Assembly: GCA_016700155.1 (NCBI GenBank)
Contig: CP065001.1
Location: forward strand, 1,116,001-1,180,000
DNA: 64,000 bases
Source of the DNA: Ignavibacteriales bacterium
Lineage (GTDB): Bacteria; Bacteroidota; Ignavibacteria; Ignavibacteriales; Ignavibacteriaceae
Direction: 5' to 3'
This document shows, piece after piece, positions 53,863-61,391 of this stretch. Position 1 is the stretch's first letter. Each line of letters starts with the position of its first letter. Both the position numbers and the translations under genes were made by a program. The notes beneath the pieces are model-generated. The model was given only the letters and a program-made list of their open reading frames with translations. It was not told where the DNA came from and did no database searches.

Positions 53863-54617
53863 TTAACATTAATTTGACAGGGAAAAAAGTTTTGGTTACG
53901 GGGGGTTCAAGAGGAATAGGAAGAGCCTGTGTAAAATTATTGTGTGATGCCGGTTCGGAGGTTATTTACACATACAACAATGATATTAAAGCATCAGACA
54001 GGTTAGTGACAGAATTAAAAAATAAAAATGTTCAGGCTTTTAAAATTTCATTTAACAAAGCAGACAAACTCCAGAAAGAATTAGCCGTTTTGACAAAACA
54101 GGCAGGCGGCTTTGATATTATAATTAATAACGCTGGGATCTGGGAACGCGGTGCATCAGATGAAATGGATGTTAAAGATTGGGAGAAAACAATTGAAATA
54201 AATTTAACATCAACATTCGTGGTCTGTAAGGTATGTATTCCATACATGAAGAAAAGGAAATGGGGAAGAATAATAAATATTTCCTCGACAGCAGGTCAAA
54301 GGGGAGAAGCATTTTATTCACATTATGCAGCCTCAAAAGGCGGAATCATTTCATTCACAAAATCACTTGCTGATGAACTTGGCAAACATAACATCAATGT
54401 AAATTGTGTAGCCCCCGGCTGGGTTTTAACTGATATGACCCGATCTGTACTCAGCGATAAAAAGACAATCAAAAACATTCGCAATAATATCCCGCTTGGA
54501 CGTATAGCATCACCGGAGGATATTGCGGGAAGCGTGCTATTTCTCGCTTCAAACTTTGCAAATCATATTACGGGTGAGGTAATTAATGTTAACGGAGGTT
54601 CAGTGCTTTGCGGATAA
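53859..54617 (+). CDS. Short-chain dehydrogenase/reductase, FabG-like
   Basis: A 252-residue classical SDR with the cofactor motif TGGSRGIGRA at about 12-21, the NNAG motif (IIINNAGIW), catalytic Ser in NISSTAGQ and the YxxxK pair in YSHYAASKG. The C-terminal INVNCVAPGWVLTDMT and TGEVINVNGG match the 3-oxoacyl-ACP reductase FabG group. It reduces a keto group with NADPH, or oxidises a hydroxyl. It is not next to other fatty-acid genes. It overlaps truA by four bases, an arrangement that reflects operon packing and not shared function. The exact substrate cannot be told, as FabG-like proteins are numerous. Confidence 0.92.
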   Translation: MININLTGKKVLVTGGSRGIGRACVKLLCDAGSEVIYTYNNDIKASDRLVTELKNKNVQAFKISFNKADKLQKELAVLTKQAGGFDIIINNAGIWERGASDEMDVKDWEKTIEINLTSTFVVCKVCIPYMKKRKWGRIINISSTAGQRGEAFYSHYAASKGGIISFTKSLADELGKHNINVNCVAPGWVLTDMTRSVLSDKKTIKNIRNNIPLGRIASPEDIAGSVLFLASNFANHITGEVINVNGGSVLCG

Positions 54618-54733
54618 GAATTATTCAATGAGTAAGAGTGCTGTCACTAAGCCAAAAAAAATATCACTAAATCATAGAAGGGGTCATAATCAAATTAATC
54701 GTGATAAAATTTTAATAATGAAAGGTTGAGCAA

Positions 54734-55201
54734 ATGGAATTTTTAGCAGAGTTTCATCCGAAAGTAATTCATTTCCCGATAGCGTTTTTTCTGCTTTATA
54801 TCCTCCTCGAAACCATCGGAACTGTTTTCAAAAAGGAATTCTTTTCCAAAGCGGCGCACCTTTTACTTTTCTTCGGTGTACTTGGTGCATTGGCAGCGGT
54901 GTTAACAGGTGAACAGGCGTACGAAGCTTTTGAATACTGGAACAAAGCAAGCGAGGAACTTGTTGAAGCTCACGAAAATTTTGCTACAATTACTTTGTGG
55001 TACTTTACCGGTTTACTTGTACTGCGTACATTTGTAACCATAAAGAAAAAGTTTTCCGGAAGTTTAAAATATGTGTTTGTGCTGCTTGCTGCTGTCGGCG
55101 GATATTTTGTGTTTAAGACAGGTGACCTTGGAGGACAAATGGTTTACAAACACGGTGCCGGAACAGAATATAAAATAAAAATAATGGAAGCTGAAGAATA
55201 A
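54734..55201 (+). CDS. DUF2231-type small membrane protein
   Basis: A 155-residue protein with four predicted membrane helices (about 14-30, 40-60, 85-103, 112-128). The start FHPKVIHFPIAFFLLYI and the end GDLGGQMVYKHGAGTE are the two conserved ends of DUF2231 proteins. Histidines at the N and C termini could bind heme or metal, and the family often occurs with cytochromes or other redox membrane proteins, but no function is established. AAAGG lies upstream of the ATG. It is followed two bases later by another membrane protein gene, so the two products may act together. Confidence 0.85.
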   Translation: MEFLAEFHPKVIHFPIAFFLLYILLETIGTVFKKEFFSKAAHLLLFFGVLGALAAVLTGEQAYEAFEYWNKASEELVEAHENFATITLWYFTGLLVLRTFVTIKKKFSGSLKYVFVLLAAVGGYFVFKTGDLGGQMVYKHGAGTEYKIKIMEAEE

Positions 55202-55203
55202 CT

Positions 55204-56022
55204 TTGAAAGACCGTTTAAATTACCTGCCGTTTATCCTCTCAATATTCATAGTAAACACGGCAGGTTTTTTATTACATTATTTTGAACTGCAGGCTTACA
55301 TAATCATTCTTGGTTTCAGATTTCATCCAGGTTTATTTCTTCCTTTCCTTTTTTGTTTCTATTCAGAATTTCAATCAGGCTTAAAGAAATATTTTATCCC
55401 AGCAAAAGAAAAAAATTTAGCAGGTGTTTTAGTAATAGTTTTAATTCCTTTCATTGCAGTTATCGCTGTCTCATACCTTTTTTTAAAACTTAAGATAGAT
55501 GATCCTGAATATTTTTATGAGTTTGGATTATCGTCTATAGCGGACTTTCCTGTTTACTGGTTTTGGAATTTACCGCAGCTTGCCGCTTTTTATATCGTTA
55601 TAAATCACTATGCAGGAAACAAGAAGGTATTTTTAAAAGCATTCTTATTTATCGTAAGTCTGTTTTTGTTTGAATTGATTCCGATCAAACTGACCGGGTT
55701 CAGCTATATGAAAATTGGTTCGTTACTAATTTATATGATATTGGTTTCGCTGGTTATAACAAGAATCAGAAATATGTATTGGGCTGCGTTAATAATTTTT
55801 GCAATACCGTGGATTAACTTCCTGGCATTTGGAAGTCAATCTGAAACCATTATCAATATACTGTTTGCACGTCAGTATGAAAACTGGGAAGGATTTTTTT
55901 CGTTGCAAAAACAGTATAAAGATTATTTATTCCCGGCACATGTACTGTTAACAATCATTGTGTTATTGATACACACCGGATTTAAATCAGCTAAACATCT
56001 TAAAGCAGTTTCGGAAGATTAG
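55204..56022 (+). CDS. Polytopic membrane protein of unknown function
   Basis: A 272-residue protein with about seven or eight membrane helices and short loops. I recognise no family. Aromatic and charged residues lie between helices (for example DDPEYFYEFGL and FPVYWFWNLPQ). The start is TTG at 55204, two bases after the stop of the DUF2231 gene, so translation is probably coupled to it and does not rely on a strong ribosome-binding site. The reading frame is well supported by its length and even hydrophobicity. It could be a multi-spanning enzyme or part of a small membrane complex with its neighbour. Confidence 0.75.
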   Translation: MKDRLNYLPFILSIFIVNTAGFLLHYFELQAYIIILGFRFHPGLFLPFLFCFYSEFQSGLKKYFIPAKEKNLAGVLVIVLIPFIAVIAVSYLFLKLKIDDPEYFYEFGLSSIADFPVYWFWNLPQLAAFYIVINHYAGNKKVFLKAFLFIVSLFLFELIPIKLTGFSYMKIGSLLIYMILVSLVITRIRNMYWAALIIFAIPWINFLAFGSQSETIINILFARQYENWEGFFSLQKQYKDYLFPAHVLLTIIVLLIHTGFKSAKHLKAVSED

Positions 56023-56048
56023 TCATTTTTTGTATTTTAGATGAGCAA

Positions 56049-56648
56049 ATGAAATCAAGAATGAAAAATTTTTTTTTGTTTCTCACTCTCATAAACCTGA
56101 TTTTTATTTCTAACACAGTCGCTGCTGACAGAGCCCGTGGTGTATTTGTAGCATTCGGTGTTGGTCCGCGTCTTCCTGTTTTTGATTTGGCGGGTTCAAC
56201 TGATCTCGGATATGGATTCAATTTAGAATTTTCATATACCGACAGTGAATTTCTTCCAATATTTCTTTTTGCAAAAGTTGGTTATGAGCAGTATCCCGGT
56301 TCACAAAGTTTTTACCAGGAAACTGAATACGCGAATCTTTCAACAAACGTTTTACCCGTGAATATAGGTGCAAGGTATTATTTCAAACCATTACTTGAAA
56401 ATGTTGTATTGTTGATGCCGATAGTTGAGGTTTCAGCCGCGTATTCATTTTATAATAAACTACATCAATTCAAACCTTCATCGAACAGGAATAATTATAC
56501 GGAAGAGTCATCTAAATTCGGAGCCAGCGCAGGCATTGGTTTTTCAATGTTCCTTATGGAAATGATGGCAACTTATAACTACCTGCCTTCAAACCAGTTT
56601 ATTGCGTTTGATTTACGTGTAAGGATCCCTTTGTTTATTAATTATTGA
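56049..56648 (+). CDS. Exported beta-barrel-like protein of unknown function
   Basis: A 199-residue product with a signal peptide (MKSRMKN, then FFLFLTLINLIFISN, cleavage near VAA). The mature part has alternating aromatic and small residues in segments such as GYGFNLEFSYTD, LFAKVGYEQYPG, VNIGARYYFKP and a C-terminal FDLRVRIPLFINY, as in small eight-stranded outer-membrane barrels. No known family is recognised with certainty. It is 9 bp upstream of an enoyl-CoA hydratase gene and about 27 bp downstream of a membrane protein gene. The ATG at 56049 is followed in frame by another ATG at codon 5; either could be used. Confidence 0.75.
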   Translation: MKSRMKNFFLFLTLINLIFISNTVAADRARGVFVAFGVGPRLPVFDLAGSTDLGYGFNLEFSYTDSEFLPIFLFAKVGYEQYPGSQSFYQETEYANLSTNVLPVNIGARYYFKPLLENVVLLMPIVEVSAAYSFYNKLHQFKPSSNRNNYTEESSKFGASAGIGFSMFLMEMMATYNYLPSNQFIAFDLRVRIPLFINY

Positions 56649-56656
56649 GGTGTTAA

Positions 56657-57439
56657 ATGCAGTACGAAAATCTTTTGATTGAAATTAAAAATAAAGTTGC
56701 AATAGTGTCTGTCAACCGACCTGATAAACTTAATGCTTTGAACATTGAGACAATAAATGAATTAAAAGAAGCATTCACACACATCAATGGTGATAAAAAT
56801 ATATTTGTTGTTATTCTAACTGGTTCAGGTGAAAAAGCTTTTGTTGCAGGAGCGGATATCTCTGAACTAAATAAACTTGATGTTGAATCAGCAAAAAAAT
56901 TCTCAGAGAATGGTCAGACGGTTTTTAATCTTATCGAAGACCTTGACAAACCAGTAATAGCAGCGGTGAATGGTTTTGCCTTGGGTGGTGGTTGTGAACT
57001 TGCTCTTGCGTGTCATATACGAATTGCCTCGGAGAATGCGCGGTTTGGTCAGCCTGAAGTTAACCTGGGAATAATTCCTGGTTATGGCGGGACTCAAAGA
57101 CTCACAAGATTAATTAATTCCGGACGTGCGATGGAATATATTTTAACAGGTGATATGATAGATGCTAATGAAGCACTTCGTATCGGGCTTGTGAACAAAA
57201 TCTATCCTCAACCGGAGCTGTTCAATAAAGCAGTTGAGATGGCTGAAAAGATCGCTTCAAAAGGTCAGTTTGCAATCAGGCAATCTTTGAAGTGTGTAAA
57301 TATTGTTGATGAAGTCACCGGAAAACAAGGTCTGGATTTTGAAGCGGCGGCATTTGCGCTGTGCTGCGGAACAAAAGATTTTCAAGAAGGCACTACGACT
57401 TTTCTTGAAAAGCGTAAACCATCATTCACAAACGAATAA
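56657..57439 (+). CDS. Enoyl-CoA hydratase (crotonase family)
   Basis: A 260-residue crotonase-fold enzyme that hydrates trans-2-enoyl-CoA in fatty-acid or butyrate metabolism. The oxyanion-hole segments are VAGADISEL and NGFALGGGCELALA. Both catalytic glutamates of true hydratases are present, in FGQPEVNLGIIPGYGGTQ and GRAMEYILTGD. The C-terminal trimerisation helix ends in FQEGTTTFLEKRKPSF, as is usual. GAGG lies nine bases before the ATG. No other beta-oxidation gene is adjacent in the window. Confidence 0.94.
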   Translation: MQYENLLIEIKNKVAIVSVNRPDKLNALNIETINELKEAFTHINGDKNIFVVILTGSGEKAFVAGADISELNKLDVESAKKFSENGQTVFNLIEDLDKPVIAAVNGFALGGGCELALACHIRIASENARFGQPEVNLGIIPGYGGTQRLTRLINSGRAMEYILTGDMIDANEALRIGLVNKIYPQPELFNKAVEMAEKIASKGQFAIRQSLKCVNIVDEVTGKQGLDFEAAAFALCCGTKDFQEGTTTFLEKRKPSFTNE

Positions 57440-57466
57440 TGGTAATGAGGGAAAACATTTCTTTTA

Positions 57467-58483
57467 ATGGATAATCATTTCAATAAGAAAAAAGTAATTC
57501 GGATACTTTTAATCAGCTCAATCTCTTTATTACTCATTAATATTGTTGCAGGAAAATATTTCACCAGCAAAACAAAAAATGAGTTGAATAAAGTCTCCCT
57601 TGAAACTGCAGATAAAGTATTTCTCCAATCATTGTTCGCTCTTGGCATAAGCCAAGAACAAATCAAAACCAGAAAATTATTAAAGAAGACTGAGGTTAAG
57701 AGTTATGTTCTAAAAGTCCCCGGTGATCTCCCGATTCCTAATATACTTGTTGAACTAAAAAATAATTTTGATTCATTAAATGTGAAGATAGCTATAAAAG
57801 AAAAAAATATTGGCGGTAAAACATTAATAAATATTTTTTCCGGTGAAGATGAACTCATAAGTGCGGAACTGAATTACGATTCAGAGATAATTCGTAAAGG
57901 AGGTCACGTTGCTTTTGTACTGCAGGGTGTTTCCAATCTTGATAATGATAAACTTAGCGAACTTCTATCAGCGCCAGAGCTATTTGGTGTATTGATAGTT
58001 CCTTCAAAAAGTAATTTTGCTTTTAAAGATTCGCTGTTAAAATACCGTAAAGAATCACTCATCCTTCTGAACGATGAGAATAACGAACTTAAATACAAAC
58101 TTGATGCGGGATATTCTAAACTAAGATTGCGTGCTTCACTCAAATCAATTGTTGATGATTTTCAAAAATCTGTATGTGTGGTTATTGATGAAAATTCTGA
58201 TATGAGTGAACCTGAATTATATAATCTTCTTTTTGAGGTATTTAAAGTGAGGAGTATTCGTCAGTTGAAGTATGGAGATTTTTTTATCCCGTCTGGAACA
58301 AGTATAGAAGAGAAATTAAATTCTTTTAATGCTGCAATGGAGAAGATAAGAAACAACGGTAAGGTTTTAATTCTTCTGGATGCAATGGAGTATTCCGCAT
58401 TTCTTCCGGAAATTGTTCGCTATAGAAAAATCGGGTATAAGTTTATCAATCCATCTGAAATTATAAGAAGCTTAGATAAATAA
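57467..58483 (+). CDS. Membrane-anchored protein, possibly a degenerate divergent-deacetylase fold
   Basis: A 338-residue protein with one N-terminal membrane helix (about 10-27). The later two thirds has repeated hydrophobic strands followed by acidic loops (HVAFVLQGVSNLDNDKL, LFGVLIVPSKSN, SVCVVIDENSDMS, KVLILLDAMEYSAFLPEIV). The overall rhythm is faintly like YibQ-type divergent polysaccharide deacetylases. The expected metal-binding Asp/His residues are not seen, so I make no functional claim. Its last 12 bases overlap the end of the convergent M16 peptidase gene. No strong ribosome-binding site is visible before the ATG. Confidence 0.7.
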   Translation: MDNHFNKKKVIRILLISSISLLLINIVAGKYFTSKTKNELNKVSLETADKVFLQSLFALGISQEQIKTRKLLKKTEVKSYVLKVPGDLPIPNILVELKNNFDSLNVKIAIKEKNIGGKTLINIFSGEDELISAELNYDSEIIRKGGHVAFVLQGVSNLDNDKLSELLSAPELFGVLIVPSKSNFAFKDSLLKYRKESLILLNDENNELKYKLDAGYSKLRLRASLKSIVDDFQKSVCVVIDENSDMSEPELYNLLFEVFKVRSIRQLKYGDFFIPSGTSIEEKLNSFNAAMEKIRNNGKVLILLDAMEYSAFLPEIVRYRKIGYKFINPSEIIRSLDK

Positions 58484-59839
58484 ATTATTGTCAGAAGGAT
58501 TCAGAGTAACAATATCATTTTCATTAATAAAGTCTAATTGTTTTTTTATCTCAGATTCATCTCCCGCAAGTACGAATAAGGCTTCGTCAGGGTTTACAAT
58601 TGATGTTGCTTTATTTATTTCATCCACACCTGTGGCTTCGATTTTACTTGCGTACTCCTTAAAATAGGAATCAGGAAGATCATACTTGAACAAGACTCCT
58701 GAATTTCCATTCAACTGGTTATAAGTTTCAAAAAAGAGCGGGAACTTTTTAATAAGCATTGAGCACGCAAATTCAGCTTCGGAATCTGTGACACCTTTTT
58801 TTATTTCACTTAGTTCAAATAAAATTTCTTTTACTGCAGCCCCTGTATTTGCTGTGTTGACAGAGGTGGTTACGCAAAAGAATGCATCATATTTCCAATA
58901 GTTAATAATTGAAGAAGCTCCATAAGTGAACCCATTACGTTCCCTGAGATTCTGATTTATTCTGCTGGAATATTGACCGCCAAGAATGGTATTCATTAAT
59001 ACTCTGCTGTAAAAACCGGGTTCATTTCTGCCAGGTGATTTATTTCCGATCCGTATTTCGCTCTGAGCTGCCCCGGGATAATTTACTATAATAACTTTTT
59101 GTGTGCTGAGCTTGTTTGTAAAATTAAACGGACTGACTTTATCCCCGCTTTTTAATTCCGTAAAAAAGGAGTTCAACTTTGAGATCACAACGGATTCGGA
59201 AATGTCACTTGTAATTGCAACTGAAAGTGTTGAACATTGAATATTTTTTCTATAAAAATTTTTAATGTCGTCAGGGGAGATATTATTAATTGAATCCGCT
59301 AATCCAATTACGGGATACGCGTATGCTGATCCGGCCCCGGTTAATTTATGAGTAAAAATTAAATCAGCCATTTCATCGGGGTAATCAATTTGCTGATTGA
59401 TCCTTGTTATAATCCTGCTTCTCTCCCTGGAAAAAGCCTCATCAGTAAAATGCGGAGATAAAATAACTGAAGCAAAAAGTTCGAGTGCCTCATCAAAATA
59501 TTCAGTCATACATTGTAGTGAAAAATAGATATAGTCCTCATCACAACTTATACTGAAGTTAGCACCAATAAAATCAAATTTATCATGCAGCTCAAACTCT
59601 GAGTACTTGCCGGCACCTTCATCGATTAATGCGCTGAATAAGTAAGCCAATCCTTTTTTATCTCCTGGATCAAGTCTGCTTCCACATTCAAACATAAAAG
59701 TTAAATTGATGATCGGGAGACTGTGCTTTTCAACAAACAATACCGGGACATCTTTTGAAATCTTCAGACGTTTTATTTCAGGCAGATGAAAATGATTCTG
59801 GATTTTGGGCTGCGGTATAGTAGCTCTGTCGACTATCAT
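58472..59839 (-). CDS. M16 peptidase-like subunit lacking the zinc site
   Basis: A 455-residue M16B fold (INLTFMFECGSRLDPGDKKGLAYLF, then the middle and C-terminal domains including YSSRINQNLRERNGFTYGA). Where active members have HxxEH, this protein has YLFSALIDEGAG, so the zinc ligands are absent. The C-terminal half retains the RxxxG(F/L)xY-type motif used for substrate binding. In two-subunit M16 enzymes one partner carries the zinc site and the other the Arg/Tyr pair. This gene begins inside the stop of the active partner gene (ATGA overlap at 59836-59839), so it is almost certainly the second subunit. It converges on and overlaps the gene at 57467 by 12 bp. Confidence 0.9.
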   Translation of the reverse strand: MIVDRATIPQPKIQNHFHLPEIKRLKISKDVPVLFVEKHSLPIINLTFMFECGSRLDPGDKKGLAYLFSALIDEGAGKYSEFELHDKFDFIGANFSISCDEDYIYFSLQCMTEYFDEALELFASVILSPHFTDEAFSRERSRIITRINQQIDYPDEMADLIFTHKLTGAGSAYAYPVIGLADSINNISPDDIKNFYRKNIQCSTLSVAITSDISESVVISKLNSFFTELKSGDKVSPFNFTNKLSTQKVIIVNYPGAAQSEIRIGNKSPGRNEPGFYSRVLMNTILGGQYSSRINQNLRERNGFTYGASSIINYWKYDAFFCVTTSVNTANTGAAVKEILFELSEIKKGVTDSEAEFACSMLIKKFPLFFETYNQLNGNSGVLFKYDLPDSYFKEYASKIEATGVDEINKATSIVNPDEALFVLAGDESEIKKQLDFINENDIVTLNPSDNNLFI

Positions 59840-61266
59840 TGGGTTGCTTTCTTATTGCGGACAATTTGTAATTCAACAAACGGATTGAAAAAATATTTAT
59901 CAACCGCTGATTTTATTTCATCAGGCTGAATTGATTCGATCTCATTGAGTTCATATTCAAAATTATTCGGGCTGCCTAAATAAAAATTATATGAATTGAA
60001 CTGGGCAGCGAGACTATCAATATTCTGAATTGAATAGATAAAACCAGATCGTGTTACATTCTTACACTTTTGCAACTCAGTTTCTGTTATTCCGTTTTTA
60101 CTTATACTATTCAATTCGGATATGACAATTTCTTTCACACGCTCCGCATCAATTCCGGGTTTTAAAGTCGCAATTATATAAAAGTAACCATCGTACTTAC
60201 CGGAGAACTGGTTAGCCGTGATATCCTGTACCAGTTCGTTTTCATAGATAAGTTTTTTTTGAAGTCTTGAACTTTTTGAACCTGTAAGTATTTCTCCGAG
60301 TATATCCAAACGTGCATCAAATTTTGAAAATATCTTATCTGTTTTCCAGGCAAGATAAATCCGGTTTAACTGAACATCCTCATATCGTGTGATCTTATTT
60401 CCTGTCACTTTCCAGTCAGCAATAAATTTAGGAAGTGAGTTTTTACCATTTGAATTAATCTCACCAAAGTATTTTTCAACAAGCTCAACAATATTTTCGG
60501 GATAATCACCCGCAACAACTAATGAAGCATTTGAAGGACAGTAATACTGTTGTGCAAACTGCAGTATATCAGTCAGTGTTGAGTTTGATATATCGTTTAG
60601 AGAACCGATAACTACAGAGTGATATGGGTGATCTTCCGGAAACAAATTGGAATGAATTATTTCCCATGCCAAACCGTAAGGCTGATTATCGTATCGTTCA
60701 AGTCTTTCATTACTAACAACGTCAATCTGATTTTTTAATTTTGCTTCATCCAGTGTAGGAAGGAGAAATCCCATTCTGTCAGATTCCATCCACAAAGCAA
60801 GTTCAATCTGGTTTGAAGGAAGCTTGTAATAATACACTGTTCGGTCAAAGCTTGTTGCGCCGTTCATTATTCCGCCGGCTTCCTGAACAAGTTTAAATTG
60901 CATTCCCTTCGGAATATTCTGTGAACCCTGGAACATCATATGTTCAAATAGATGTGCCAGTCCGGATTTTCCGTTTACTTCATTTGCTGAACCTACTTTG
61001 TATAAAAGATGTAACGCAACAAGGGGCATTGTGGAATCTTTATAAAGGATAAGTTCCAAACCGTTGTTCAGTTTAACTGAATTACTTTTAAGATTTTTTA
61101 TATCCATACCACTTTTATGAAAATTGAGTTTGTAACTTAATATTTCTGAAACAAAAAATGATGATTGCGCCGGATAAATTGTTGCAGGCAGAAAACAAAA
61201 TATTTTTGGAATCGCGCTTATTAACTGAATGTTAATTTTTAAAAATGATGCAACTTTGCTTGACAT
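59836..61266 (-). CDS. Active M16 zinc metallopeptidase subunit
   Basis: A 476-residue frame. The zinc site HLFEHMMFQG is present, and the remaining Glu of the M16 signature is expected about 75 residues later in the NQIDVVSNERLERY region. The family forms a clam-shell that degrades short peptides. The sequence matching the family starts at Met54 (ATG at 61107). The extra 53 residues in the long frame contain a hydrophobic stretch and might be a signal or anchor, but neither start has a strong ribosome-binding site, so 61107 is a realistic alternative. It is the first gene of the two-gene peptidase operon and is divergent from the TonB-dependent receptor gene, a context fitting use of imported peptides. 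Confidence 0.9.
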   Translation of the reverse strand: MSSKVASFLKINIQLISAIPKIFCFLPATIYPAQSSFFVSEILSYKLNFHKSGMDIKNLKSNSVKLNNGLELILYKDSTMPLVALHLLYKVGSANEVNGKSGLAHLFEHMMFQGSQNIPKGMQFKLVQEAGGIMNGATSFDRTVYYYKLPSNQIELALWMESDRMGFLLPTLDEAKLKNQIDVVSNERLERYDNQPYGLAWEIIHSNLFPEDHPYHSVVIGSLNDISNSTLTDILQFAQQYYCPSNASLVVAGDYPENIVELVEKYFGEINSNGKNSLPKFIADWKVTGNKITRYEDVQLNRIYLAWKTDKIFSKFDARLDILGEILTGSKSSRLQKKLIYENELVQDITANQFSGKYDGYFYIIATLKPGIDAERVKEIVISELNSISKNGITETELQKCKNVTRSGFIYSIQNIDSLAAQFNSYNFYLGSPNNFEYELNEIESIQPDEIKSAVDKYFFNPFVELQIVRNKKATQ

Positions 61267-61391
61267 AGATAGTCTTTAAAATGATATTTGGCTGTCATTT
61301 TTAAATAAACTTCTGCAATAATGTTCGAAAAATTTCATCAAATAAATCTTATCACTAATCAACCAATTCTATTAATTAACCAGGAGAAAAA

